Shown here in pieces: positions 50,501-62,900 of a DNA stretch of 64,000 nt (position 1 is its first letter; the number at the start of each line of letters is the position of its first letter). The stretch comes from Lasiosphaeria ovina (lineage: Eukaryota; Ascomycota; Sordariomycetes; Sordariales; Lasiosphaeriaceae), in assembly GCA_033439765.1 (NCBI GenBank), contig JAULSN010000002.1, positions 4,898,001 to 4,962,000 on the forward strand, read 5' to 3'. Under the pieces are notes generated by a model. It saw nothing but the letters and a program-made list of their open reading frames with translations, was not told the origin of the DNA and did not search any database. A program made the translations under genes and the position numbers.

Positions 50501-53500
50501 ACACTGTACATGCGTAGGTATGGATACTGTACCTGGTAGCCTTCTTGGTGGGGAGACGGCCAGACTGGGGACTGGCGGCGCGACATCTGATCGCATCGCG
50601 ACGCGGCCCGCGCCAAGTTCACCTAGTCAAGCGGCCCTGAGGAGAGATCCCATCTGAATCCCGTACATTAGTCGCTTCTTTCTCCCAAGCGATCTGGGTG
50701 TCAGGCGGGGGGGCCTTGTACGTCCAAGTCGCCGACGACGACACGGGATCCAGTACCGCATTCCTCCTCGACGGTAAGCTCTTGTCGGATGATCCGGGGA
50801 GCCGGGGGGAGAGGTCTTGGTCTTGTCTTGACATCAGTCGATGTTATGTCAGCCCCTCAGTCCAGTCCCTCCTTTCAGCAGTCCAGTCCCCAGGTACTCC
50901 GTAGATAGGAGCTCTAATCCAGCAGCCCATTGAGTTACCTACACCGGTCTTCCGCAGTCCAACTACAAGTCCACAAGACGTGAAAAAAGAAAGCCAGGGC
51001 AAGCTACCATTGGGTATAATTTCCGGTTTGCAAGCCGACTTTGTGCGCATACTTGATTGGGCAGAATATGGCCCATTACAACGAAGAGGCCCAAGCGCAA
51101 GGCCTTCCCCATGGCCGGACTGGCTTCCTACTGGATCATGGCTCGTAAATCCCTGACGGCTCGACGAGATCCTGGAGGAAGGCGGCCTAATCGGGGGTAG
51201 CTCGACCCGGGCCCGCCAATCGCGTCGAGAAATGGCCAAGCCACCATCTCTCTCGTCAGGTCCTTGGGGCGGCGCAGGGGGGAAAAGCAGCAAATTCTCG
51301 AGCACAAAAGGGACTTTTTGGACCAAAGCAGGCGAGCACGTTGGTAAAGGAGGGGCTCGTTGCCAAGGCGTCCCCATCGCCCCGTGAGGATTGGCCTGGA
51401 CACGGTCCCATGATGAAGTCATCCATGCGAGAGAAAGCAGGACGCGAACGAACTCTCCGGTTGGGCGTGATTTAAAGCTCCTCAACGTCCCCCCAGAGGG
51501 GCACACAGGGAGCCAATTGACAGCAGAACTCTGCCGCGAAGCACTTTGGCGGAGGATTCCAACAAGACTTGGCTCCACGGCCAGTCTGCGTCGACGGACA
51601 GACAGACAGAAGCACGAGTCACGACTCACGACAACCGAGACGGGAGATGGGAGGCGGGCGGCGAGAAACAGGAAACGGTAACCGAGAAATCGGGGCGGGT
51701 CGTGTTCACGAGAACGAACGCTGATCTGGTCTCGTAGAGCTAGCGACCTGGGAGCGACTGAAAGTGAAAGTGAAAGTGACCCAAGGTAAGGGTGAGGTTA
51801 GGTACAGCACAGTCCAGTGCTCCTACTCCGTACCTTACTTCGTTTAGAGCTTGGGCACGGCTGAGGCACAGCAGACTCGATTTGGCGTCGTTGTGGTGGT
51901 GGGTGTCTCTCTCGGCCGGTCGGGCAACAAGAAATGAGGCATACCGAGAACGTATGGCATCCATTGGATTGGCATGGCATGCCCTAAATTCAAAGGCCGG
52001 GTTCAGGTTGAGCTTCTATCCGAAAAGCCCCGGGTCCTACATGGAACCTTCCCAAGTTGTGGATGATGGACGTGCGTGTGGGCGACTTCAAGTTGCGCGT
52101 CTGGGCCAACCCCCCACTTTCCCTTCGCATTGGGTTTCGATCTGGAAAGCGCTCCCGTTTTGGGGTGCAGGTCTAACCAAGCAGGTCCCACCACCGGCAG
52201 GTCAGCCCACTAGCAGCAGCAGCACCTTCCTGCCGCCCTGACATGGCTGCCGTTGCAGCGCAGCATCGCAGACATCCACAACCGTGAGGAATTGATGAAG
52301 AAAGAGCACACAGACTTGCCGTCGAGCCACTAAGGCACAACCTCGGGCATCTGTGCTTCTGATCTTAATATCTGTTGGTTCCAGATGCAATGCCATTGAC
52401 GACGGCCATCCCACAGCCCGATGGCAAATCAGCGATCCAGGAATCGATTTGCAAACCTACCCAGACTATTCTCTATTCTGGACGAAACAACGCGGCCGCC
52501 ACTTCGCCTCTTCATGTGCAGAATAGCACCTATTGCGGTCCAACCGGCCGAGAGCCATGACATGGATGGCCGAGGTCTGAGAGTTTTGTTTCTTGAGTTC
52601 CGTTCCATGAGAGCAGCTGTGTCTCGATTGTTTTTTCTCGAAAGCATCCTATTGTTTCCATGTTCTTACCCCACAAGGCAATCCCAACGCTCCTTTCTGC
52701 GCCTTGTTTCTCCTGAAACCGTTCGTTTCTTGGGCCAAGTGACTCTTGTTGGGTGAACAAAAAGCTGCCCCATTCCACATGGCGCCCTGGGTACTCCGTA
52801 CCTGACCAAGGGATATACTACATGCAGTATGCCGCCGCCTCCGCCGCCCCAAAACCAGCCTTTCACACAGACTCTCTTACCGCCGAGCAGCCCCTTGCTC
52901 CTTTTGATTTTCGAGAAGGAAAAAGGGGTCACACACAACCACCCGCTCACACTCTCACACTCACACTCTCACAAACCCCCGGAGCGCAACGAAAACCGTG
53001 CATGTTGCCATTTATTTGAATTAAAGGCCAACAACGCCACAATCGCATTCTGGTATTGCGTGTGCCTCACCAATTCTTGTAACACGGTACATGCATTCAC
53101 CGAACGTGCTTGGCTTCAGGCGGTTGAGAGATGGCTATTGTTGGGGGCAGGTCTAATTAAGGAAAGATATTCATGGCTGTTCCAAATAGGGTACCTACCT
53201 ACGGATGAAAAAGAGTAAGGGAACGGCTGCTCTCAAACCTGTACCTGCTGCGCTGCAACAGTAAGCTTGACATCCGCGGGTACTTGCCGCACGTCCACAC
53301 ACACAGACACACGAACACACACACTAAGTAAAGACCGAGAGGCACAGACACACACATAGGTACACAGACACAGAAATACAGGAATACAGGCGCATACATA
53401 CAGTCCGCCCACTGGTGGAGGGAGGTGGGTTTTGTTTCTGCAGACCCAGGTTTCCGAGACAGACCAGCATGGACGCCGCCCGCCCTATTGACGATGCACG

Positions 53501-54260
53501 CCGATGTGGTATCCGGACTTATAATGGGTGGGGGTTACTTCTCCTCTCTGCAACAGCAACGTCAGGACCAAAGCTCAGATGCCCGTCTATACTCAAGGTA
53601 CCTCCTACCTTGGTAACCGTCCAAGATGGGCATGCCGACGAGCAACCCCCACCGGCAAGAAAAAGGGAGCAGTCATATTTTACATGAACCTGCTTCTGAT
53701 GTGTATACAAATACAAAGAGGAAAAAAAGAATTAGCCTCCTATACACACCCGCCCGCAGCACGCACGAACCGGGAGGATAGGGGCACTCATCAGAACAAT
53801 AAGCCCCCCCACCCCCATACTGCGATCTGTTCTATATCCATCCATCTTATTACACGTATTAAGCTGTTGATGTTCTCTCTTAGTGATGCCGTTAAGCGCT
53901 GATGAACACGAAGAAGAGAAAGAAGACGAAATAAAAGAAGAGGAAACAGGAGACTGACACCAGGAAAGGGGCAGGCCACCACAACCACACACACACGTGC
54001 TAACCAAGCAATAAGGGGAGAACCCAAACTCCCCCCTTTCGTCCTTCCCACCCCTCGGTTCCTACTTGCCAGATCTCAAATTCACTGCACCGCACAGCTC
54101 CTTTTCACATGATACCACGCTTTTTTTTACTTCGCTTCCTTGTCTTTCCGCAGAATCCGAACCCGAAATCCGACGTAGGTAACACCCGCGCCACCGCGGG
54201 CAGAGGGCCGGGCTCTGCATGGATGGCATGGCACAACGGCAGCTCGGCGCAGGTACCATA

Positions 54261-54261
54261 A

Positions 54262-54294
<33 letters not shown>
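54261..54294 (+). repeat. compound CA/TA dinucleotide microsatellite
   Basis: About nine CA units followed directly by about seven TA units, in the gene-free interval. Confidence 0.9.
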
Positions 54295-54535
54295 CATATA
54301 CATGTATATACAAGGTATACACAAGGTAGGTCTAGACGGGAAAATAATCACACAGACAGTTCGCTGTGTAAGACGATTAGTTCATCAATGCTACGGCGGC
54401 TCGGAGTTTTCTTTGGGATTTATTTGGTGCTGAACCTACCCAAGGTTATGGCAAATCGACCATGCGCCGCGTTTTATCTGCCTAGTGGTACGTAACCTAC
54501 CTATAAGGTACTGGGTAAAGTATATATAAACAAAG

Positions 54536-54580
54536 CAAAGCAAGGCAAGGCAAGGCAAGGCTAGGCAAGGCAAGGCAGGC
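54536..54580 (+). repeat. GCAAG pentanucleotide tandem repeat
   Basis: About eight imperfect copies of GCAAG/GCTAG lie in the gene-free interval, about 880 nt below the DRG1 stop codon. Confidence 0.85.
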
Positions 54581-55457
54581 AGGAACCGTTGCTAGGTAGT
54601 TGATCCGATGATCGCGATATCGCGCTGGAACAGTTCATGAAGTCTAGATAGGTCCGACAAGGTAAGGAAGGCACTTACTTGGTAGGTGGTTTTACTCTTT
54701 AAATGAGCCCATTGCACTCCGAGCGAGTCAACAAAGAACACGGGGGAAAGGAAACCACAGCATGGCATAAATATTCCCGCTGCGTGCCAGTCCATCCTCA
54801 TGTTGTTACGAATTGTAAACAAACTAAGCGGAATTTAGAACTGTTTGCTTGACTTGCCGTGTCGACGACGAACTCCCCTCTCCATGGAATCATCCTCTCG
54901 CGGCTTGTACGTAGAGCGAGAAAGGAAGGCAGTTGCAAAAAAGTTGATAAATGACAAATGATGCCGAATTGTTTGTATTTAGTGCGTGAATGGGATGGAC
55001 GTGCGTAGGACCCGGCATAGATGTTTGCCCCGTCAGGTGTATATGTGTATGTACCGTGCAGCAACAACACAGGACCGGCCGCTTCAATTCTGCATCCAGT
55101 TGGACGATTACGCCATGGCAAATTCGTGGCGAGGCCAAAATAAACGGCGAACATGACTGACGCTAAACATCCGATGGCAGGTACTGCCCTGTAGATTCCA
55201 CAATCCTCGTCCTCGCCCCGATGCGGCCCCGGGTATCAAACGCACCAGAGACTGCTCTTCGCTGCCGTGGCCTTGCCGTAAACCCCCAAAGGAGCAGACT
55301 GCCCGGTTTAAAATTTACCAACGCAGTTCATGGCCCCTGTTTGGCCGATGAGGGCCAAGCTGGGCCGGAGCAGTTCGCTCACGTCCTCCATGGCTCGACC
55401 AGCTCGCCACATCGCGGGCATCCCCGCATATCAAATGACAGAACGCGGCTTGGCTCA

Positions 55458-57117
55458 TTATCGTTTGACGATTGTGACTATTATGCCGTCCGAGTTAGTA
55501 ACGCGACGGCAGGATCGTGTAAAAGGGGCAGCGGGTTCTGTTCAACATACCAATGTCTTCGTCGGCCAGCACGTGGCTTAGACCCACACGTTGCGGCTGG
55601 TGCTTGACCGACTTGCCGTAAACAATTGCAGATTTGAAATTATCAACGATGGTTCTATGAATGGCATTGCACTGTAGTTATTTCACTGCGTTAATTCTGG
55701 CGCTTAACTGCTAAGGTGCCACAGGGGGATATGGGCGGGCAGAACTCACAAAGTCTTCAACAGTAGATTTGTTCGAACGGAGCACGACGGGGGCCGAGTA
55801 ATCAGGCATCTTTCCTTTGGGTTTTGTGTAGACTCTGACCAAATTCAAGTGGTCCCACCTATCACAAGCCGACATTAGTTATAGGTCGGGCGGGAGCAGG
55901 TGTGTACGGGCTGGGAAGAAATTCAACACAAATAACAGCATAAACTTACATGGACTCCATCAGCTCATCCAAGTTCCACCCGTGTTCGGAACTTATGGGC
56001 ACCGAATTGGGAATTCGGTATAGCAGGTCTAGCTCCTCGATACTGATGCTGTCAATCTTGTTGAGAACATAGACCACAGGAATGTAGCTGCGGCTCTTGG
56101 CTTCCAGAATGTCAATCAGATCGTCGATGGTGGCATCGCACCGGATTGCAATATCAGCCGAGTTGATCTTGTACCTAACAGACACGTCAAAGAATCAGCC
56201 CCTGCGACGCAGAACGGCGGCTCTGGGGGATACTGACTCGCTCATAACAGCGCGGATCTCGTCCGTATCGATATGGGTCAGTGGGACGGTATGGGTGATG
56301 TTTAGACCGCCCTTGTCTTTCTTCCTGAAGGTGATGTTGGGCGGCTGCTTGTTGATGCGGATGCCGAAGCCCTCGAGTTCCGACTCGATGACGCGCTTGT
56401 CTGTGAGGGGCTTGTTGACGTCGAGGACGATGAAGATCAAGTGGCACGTCTTGGCGACGGCGATAACCTGGCGACCTCGTCCGCGTCCGTCCTTTGCGCC
56501 TTCGATAATGCCGGGCAGATCAATCATCTGCAGTGGGGCGCCTAAATGCAGACACACGGTGGATTAGAACAGAGCCGGACCCGGAACACTCTCCCCCACC
56601 CCCAAGAAAGCAGTGTTGGCGTACGCACCGTTGTAGACGACCTGGCCGGGCACACTCGTGAGCGTCGTGAATTCGTATGCGGCGGCCTCGGAGTGCTGGC
56701 CCGTGAGCTTGCTCATGAGAGTGCTCTTGCCTACCGAGGGGAAGCCGATAAAGCCAATACTAGCAACACCGGTCCTGGCGACATCGAAGCCCGCGCCCCC
56801 GCCGCCGCCGCTGCTCGATGGAGTGAGAAGCTCGCGCTTGAGCTTGGCGAGTTTTGCTTTGAGCTGGCCGAGATGGTACGACGTGGCCTTGTTTTTTTGA
56901 GTCCGGGCCATCTGCGCAGCGCAGTCAGTCTCGGCTGGAGCACCATGGCAGGCGTCGCATGATCTAAGGATAGCCACTACTTACTTCGGTCTCGATCTCT
57001 TTGATCTAGAGGTCGGGTAGTGAGCGCACACAGGTTAGCCTGGGTTCCCCTCCTTGGAGCTTCTTTCGTCCTGGCCTGGCCAGTCTGGCAACATACCTTT
57101 TCCACCGTGGTCGACAT
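55458..57117 (-). CDS. RBG1: developmentally regulated GTP-binding protein DRG1 (RBG1)
   Basis: A cytosolic OBG-family GTPase that in other eukaryotes binds a DFRP partner and associates with ribosomes. Eight exons on the minus strand: 57117-57097, 57005-56985, 56911-56629, 56541-56238, 56174-55950, 55858-55750, 55671-55551 and 55477-55458. Together they give 367 aa, the usual DRG1 length. The first two exons are 21 nt each (MSTTVEK and IKEIETE); then [18 protein letters not shown] follows. G motifs are visible: GFPSVGKST (G1), [12 protein letters not shown] (G3), NKID (G4) and PISS (G5). The C-terminal TGS domain includes [13 protein letters not shown] and [15 protein letters not shown]. The final 20-nt exon gives the conserved ending DEDIVTIVKR. 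Exon density is the highest in the window. Confidence 0.96.
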
Positions 57118-58017
57118 GTTTGCGGTGCTGGATCCGCCTCTATTTTTGGTCTATGCCTGTCTGTCTGTACGCCGAGCGCGACAAGTAGATGTCGATACTT
57201 GGGAATACGGCGGCGCTCGATCGGTCGTGTTGCGGTCGGTCGGTGAAGTGCGGTGCAGGTGCGGTGCGTGGGAATTTCGATGGTGGGGCAAAAATGGCGG
57301 GCGAATTAAGTCAGGGAGGCTAATGCACCGAATACCTAGCCCCCCGCCCTCGGCCTGGACCGCCTGATGTCATGCCATGGCCTCGGGCGCCACTCGGCAC
57401 GTCAACGGCCAACCTAGACAACGGCGTTCCCTTGCCTTCTTGATATGTTCATGTGGCGGTCATTTAGAGCGTACATATAGAGATGTATATATGTAAGAGG
57501 GCACCTATGTACGTATACTCTTCAAAGAGATTTATGTTCCGCCTGCCTGCCTGAGCCAAAGCCCGCCAAACTCCTCGACCATGTCGTCCCTTTCAGGATC
57601 CCCCGACTGACCCCTCCTCAAACAAACAAAATCGCTACATACCAAAGTATAGCTGGCTACCATGACATGAACATTGTACTCTCAGCACGACAAACCTCTC
57701 GTTACAAATCAAGGGTATCTCCCGGAACCCTGTCAGAAGAGCCCCAAGGCAGTCAGTCATCCAGAAAGAACAGAAATGAAAAGAAAACAAAGAAAACGAA
57801 GAGAACAAGTACCCGAACAAAAAAAAAAGAAAACCCAGTCCAACCTTTTCACCGTCCCGTCAAGCAAAGTAGATGTTGCCAATCCCAAAAGGCGCCCCTT
57901 CTATGGCTGTTTTGTTCGCTGCCTCGCCCAGATAATGATAAAAGGAAATCGTCCAACATGAGAGTGACAGAGTCGTGATCTTTAGTTGGGAAAGTCAAGG
58001 AGAGACGACTGGAGTGA
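57118..58017. other. intergenic region, Hos4 3' side to DRG1 promoter
   Basis: 900 nt without a supported gene. The half nearest 57118 holds the DRG1 promoter; the A-rich and pyrimidine-rich half holds the Hos4 3' UTR. Confidence 0.5.
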
Positions 58018-61000
58018 TTAGTCCGTGCCGCCATTGACCATCCTCTGAGCGCCGTCGACCAGTGGCCGGGCCTGCGCAGGGCCAGGTTCCGAGGACGGCG
58101 AGATGGGATGGTTGTCGTGGCTCGACCCGCTGCCGATGCCGTTTGTTGTCGCCGCACCCACAAGCGTCGACGGACCCAGGCCGTTGACGCTCGCCGCCAT
58201 CACACGAGACGATGCGCTAAAGGGCGATGAGTGGACCCCGTTGGGCAGGAGTGGCGATTCGCCATCGCTCGCTAGGTCCTCGAGCCCCTGCTCCTTACAG
58301 AGCTTGCTATATGCAGGGTCGTCCATCTCCACCGCCACGAGACCGCGCCGCGGAACTCGCTTCTCCGGGAACGGCAATATGCTCACGGCAGCGAGACCTG
58401 GCTGATCTTCCGACACAAGCTCACCGTTGATGAAATGCTTGCTGCTCGGCGCAAATCCGTAGAATCGGTTCGCATCTGGGTCGCTCTTCCACTTTTGTGG
58501 CACCCACTTGCCGAGTTGCGCATCCGTCTCGGGCAGCTCGCGGTAGGCCATTGTAAGCCTTATGTTATGTAGATGGTGTATCGTTGGAATGATGCACATA
58601 AAGTCGGACGCCTGGGATAAATGTTAGACTGTGCCTTGGCCAAGAAAAATGACAACGCGGGTGGCAATGCAGGCCTCGCTTACCTTGACAAAGAACATGT
58701 CCATTGCAGCAAACTTTCCCCATGCCTCTCCTCGGAGTCTCTCTATGATGCGATAACTCATTCGGCCGGGGTCTTCGTTGCCGTAGTAATCTGGGAGCTG
58801 CTTTCCCAGCTCATAGAGGCTCGGTGTTGTAAGCGCGTATCGGTCTGACTCAAGTCGCCAAATGATGCGTTTCGCCAGCGGAGACACGGGTATCCGGGTC
58901 CACGCAGTGTCTGTAGCCATGTTAGTGATGTGTCTAGGGCTTTCACGGGTTGGCAGCGAAACTCACACCGCGAGAGTTCCAAGTCCTTCTCTCCGAGAAG
59001 GAGTGCGACCTGCGTGTTGAGCAGCCATTGTTCTCTGCCGTCAGGGGTACCGCTGGCCTCGGGGCGGATGCAGTCGTATCGGACTCCCTGCATGCTGCTG
59101 AACTTCTCGGCCACCTCTGGTGCTTTGGGGTTAACGGAGCCGTCGAGCCACCGCAGGAGTGGAGGAAGCTTGGCCAGGCGGATACGTTCCTGCTCGAGAC
59201 GTATTCGCCGTTGCTCGGCCTCCCTGGCGACGCGTTCCGCCTCTCTTGCGGCGCGTCGGCGTTCCATTTCCTCTCGAAGGGCCCGTTCCTTGCGTTCAGC
59301 CTCCTTGCGCTCTTCTTCTTCGCGCTTGCGCCGAGCTTCTTCGGCGGCCTCGCGCTCAAGCTGTTCTTTCCGCAGCCTCTCTTCATCTTCTCGCTTCTTT
59401 CTCTCCTCTTCCTCTCTCTTCCTCTTCGCTTCCTTCTCTTTCCGCTCTCTTTCCTCCTCGAGTCGCTTCTTTTCTTCTTCCTCTTGCCGCCGCCTCTCTT
59501 CCTCCTCGCGCTGCTTGCGCTCTTCTTGCTCGCGCTGTTCTCGTTGCTTTCGTTCTTCTTCTTCTTTTTGTTTGCGCTCATCTTCCTCCTTTCGTTTCCG
59601 CTCTTCCTCCTCTCGCCGTTTAGCTTCGGCCTCGGCGCGACGTTTAGCTTCTTCTTCGGCGCGGCGGTTAGCTTCTTCTTCGGCCAAGCGCTTAGCCTCT
59701 TCCTCGACGCGAAGCCTTTCCTTCTCCTTCTCTTTCTCACTCTCCTCCTCTTCCTTGCGCTTCCGCTCTTGTTCTTCTTTTCTCTTCACCTCCCGGGTCT
59801 GTGCATCCGCCTCGGCTTGCTGCTTCTTTTTCTTCTCCTCCTCGTCCTTCTCTTTCTGAAGCGAAGCGCGAGCGTCGGACGCATCGGCCTTGGGCTGGTC
59901 CGCATCGGGCATTTCTACGTCTGGCTCCTCGGACTTGACATGGATACTGTTTTCTGAGGAGACAGACTTGCCCGATTCGCGCCGGCTCTGGTCCCCTGGC
60001 GTCTCTGCCTTCTTTGTTTTTGGGAATGGCCTGCGATCTTCCACATCTCGGCTCCGAGACCCGATCCGAAGTCCTGAGCCGGCGGCAGGCCCTGATTCTC
60101 GGGGCGTGCTCGCTTTGAGGAGTCGCTCGTCAGACGAGCCCGGTTTCAGACGCCGCTCCTTGCCCTCAACATCAAGTCGCCTCCTCTTGGCGGGAGCTTC
60201 GGCGCCGTCTTTTTCTGTTGACCCGGGGATTGGAGGCGTTGCGCTGGACCGGGGGCGTTTGCCGGGGCTTTCGCCAGAGATGGATAGCCTGTCACGGGAT
60301 TCGTCCCTCTTAAGGGCCTTCGTCCGGTCGTGATACTTTTCCGTCTTCTGTGTCTTCTCTGCCTTCTCACCCTCATCCCGAGGACTAGACGGCTCCTTCA
60401 TGGAGGAGGCATTCGATGTCATGCTGGCGCGCCTGTTCTTGTCCCGCTCCCCCTTTAGCTCCCGCCCAGAAACTAGCTTTCGCCGAGGCTTGATTGCCTC
60501 CCCTTCCGACGAAGCTGCCGCGAGATCAGACTCGGCACGTTTTGCCTTGGCTGTAGGTTTCCCCGCTGGCGAAGCTTCGCGGTCGGAAATGGCAATTGTG
60601 GGTACCCGGTCTTCCTTCTTGGGTCTACCGGGGCCTCGCTTGGGTGAAGCCTGGTCTTCTGGTTGGGCTGTGAAGGAGTTAGATCGCCGCTTTTCTTTGG
60701 GGCTGGCCAATACTTTTCCGGGCCCCAACTTCTTAGGTTCTCGGGCCGGGCTCGAAGCTTTTCTCTTGTGGGACTTGGACGTTTCGTCCTTCGACTCGGC
60801 CCGAATCCGCCGGGATTCTCGCTCCTGCTCTCGCCTATTAGGTGATTTGTTTTTGGAGCCGTCCTTGTGCGATTTTCTAAATCCATCGTAGGCATTTTTC
60901 AGCATCTGCTCCTCCTCAATCCAGTTCGGTCCCCGACGTCGCCGGGCAAGCTCGTAGTACGTCTCCCCTTTGTAGCGGCGCGTGGGATCGAAGCTGTTTT

Positions 61001-62900
61001 GGTCTAGAAGCAGTCTGATGACCTTGATGTTTTCCTGGCCGATTGCAGCTAGCATCGGGGTCGAAAAGTCGTTACCCGCGAGGGGCGTAGGATCGGGATT
61101 TGCCCGTCCCAAGGCTAACAGCAGCTGCATGACGATTTCATGACCCCCGCGAGCGGCTGCAATCATTGATTCTGGATCGTCAAACTTGTCTCTGACCTGA
61201 AGAATGCGCGTAACAGTCTCCTCGTCTCCCCGAGCAGCGGCTTGGCGAAGCGTTTTATCGTCCATGGGCATGTATAGCAGGTGATTGCTTGTCTTGTTTG
61301 ACCGTACGGTTCCCGCCCTCCGCCCACTGGCAGCGTGGATGGAACCTGCAGCGCCTGGCGACTGCCTGGGACTATCAGGTCCATGGGAAGAACGAGCATC
61401 GGTGTGGTCAAACTGGTGGTCCTCCGAAGTCCGCCGACGCTCCCCCATCCGCTGCTTGGCATCTTCTAGAGCACGTTTGATCTCTTCGGCATTCTCTTCG
61501 TCACCTACCCGATCCATTGGCTCTTGCCCATACGCGTTGGTCTTGCGCGGGTTGACACCGGCGGCAAGGAGTATCTTGACGACCTCGAGGTGGCCATTCT
61601 CGACAGCATCAAGGAGGGGCGTGTCTTTATCGTTGTTGACGCAGTCAAGGTTGCAACCGGCCGCTACGAGAAGTTTAACTATATCGTCAAAACCATTGAG
61701 TGCTGAGATCTGGAGCGGCGTGTTCCCCGCATAGTCGGCGACGTTGATGTCCTCTGGACGTTCCTGTAGCCTTGTCTTTGCTATCTCGTACTCACCCTTG
61801 GCACACGCCCTGGCAAGGAAAGTCTGGCCATGTGCATCCAGGTGTTTCTTGTGCGGAGCCATCTTGGCTGGCGAAATGTTGGAGTCTGCTGTGGCCGGCG
61901 TGGTGAGGCTGCGCAGCTTAGAGCTGCGCGGATGCGGGCTGCCGCTCGCCGAAGACTCGTCCGAATGATAGTCGGTCGACTGGAGCGGCGCCGGAACACG
62001 CTTCTTCTTGTGGCTCAATCCGTTAGTTGATTGGCCGGGAAGTTGGGTTGAAACGCTACGGCGGTGAGCTCGAGGTTGGGGAGAAATAGACCTGGTCCGC
62101 GCCGAGGGGTGCGACTCGGTGTGTGCTTTTGCGGGGTGGTGCTGTTTTCGCGATGCATCGAGGCCCGAGCCCGAAGTGCGCTGGCGGCGGACCTTGCGGC
62201 TCTCGGCCTCGTCTTCAGACTCGGCCCTCGGCGCCTTCCGTTTGTGAGGCACCAACTTGTCAAGCGACTTGGGCTTGTCTTTGACGGTCGACGAGTTCCT
62301 GGGCGAGTCCACCTGCGCCGTCTCCGAGTCGGACTTTGATTGCGCGTTGGAGGAGCGCCGGCGACGCTGAGGCGGAGAAGCCGGCGCGGAGCTTAAGCCG
62401 CTCGACCCGTCCTTGTTTTTGGACTTTTCGGGTGCCTTCTTCTTCTTTGCTCCAAGGGGGCCCGGGCCATCATTTTGGCCATTGTTGCCACCGACCGACA
62501 CGGTCTTGTCGGGTCGCTCAGCGCGATGGGCTCTGTCGACGTCGCGGTCCTGCTTCCCGTTAGAGTGCTGCTTCCGAGCGGGCGGCGCAGAGGACACGTC
62601 CTCGCCGTCACTCTTGTCCTCGTGCTTGATGATCTTGCGCACTTTGGACGGCGAGTGGCCGTCCTTGCCGGGTAAAACGATGGTCTCGGCGTCGGAATTC
62701 CCCTCTGCGGCGCCATCTTCATCGGGGGCATTTGATGCAGGCGCGCCGGGCCTGGCGTCCCTGCTTGGGGATTCGGGTTTTGGATTGGCGGGCGACTTGA
62801 TCACGGCGGGGGGCTTGGGCTGATCGGAATCGCTGCTAGTCCGCTTGGGAGAAGCAGCAGGCTTCGTGGAGGCGGGCTCGACAGCATTCTGCGCATCCAT
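58018..62900 (-). CDS. HOS4: Hos4-like ankyrin-repeat subunit of the Set3 histone deacetylase complex
   Basis: Nuclear scaffold of the Set3C deacetylase complex in yeast. Exons on the minus strand are 62900-58967, 58910-58684 and 58611-58018, giving 1584 aa. The frame is open upstream to 63083, but that position is TTG; the first ATG is 62900 (MDAQNAVEP, purine at -3). The N-terminal 340 residues are Ser/Lys-rich and disordered. Two ankyrin blocks follow: about 357-470 (GNTPLQISALNGFDDIVKLL; DTPLLDAVENGHLEVVKILL) and about 540-660. A very long Glu/Lys/Arg-rich coil spans about 1013-1243. The C-terminal region (LELSRYTAWTRIPVS, IIWRLESDRYAL, FFVK-ASDFMCIIPTIH across intron 2) is the conserved Hos4 tail, ending in a Ser/Gly-rich stretch. 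A large Ser/Arg-rich ORF antisense to the coil is a shadow. Confidence 0.92.

Larger units (their letters stand above)
47585..55457. other. 7.9-kb region without a supported protein gene
   Basis: The longest gene-free interval in the window, upstream of the CENP-B-like gene and downstream of the DRG1 gene. All ORFs are short (at most 261 codons, 50844-51629 minus), Arg/Ser/Pro-rich or frameshifted against each other, and show no motif. It contains GTAGCGGTAG-type repeats near 48373-48405 and five TACTCCGTA motifs between 49287 and 52801. It also has CA/TA, GCAAG and CACA microsatellites at 53290-54580. A GTAAGT donor at 48337 and a GCTAAC...TAG acceptor near 48516 could belong to a plus-strand non-coding transcript. 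A long 5' leader of the CENP-B-like gene is also possible. Confidence 0.55.

Noticed and set aside
50844..51629. 261-codon minus-strand ORF
   Set aside because: Composition is mixed and Arg/Ser/Pro-rich with no motif, promoter or intron signals; judged chance.
58930..59859. 309-codon plus-strand ORF, Ser/Arg-rich
   Set aside because: It is the exact antisense of the Hos4 Glu/Lys/Arg coil; low-complexity codons keep the opposite strand open.
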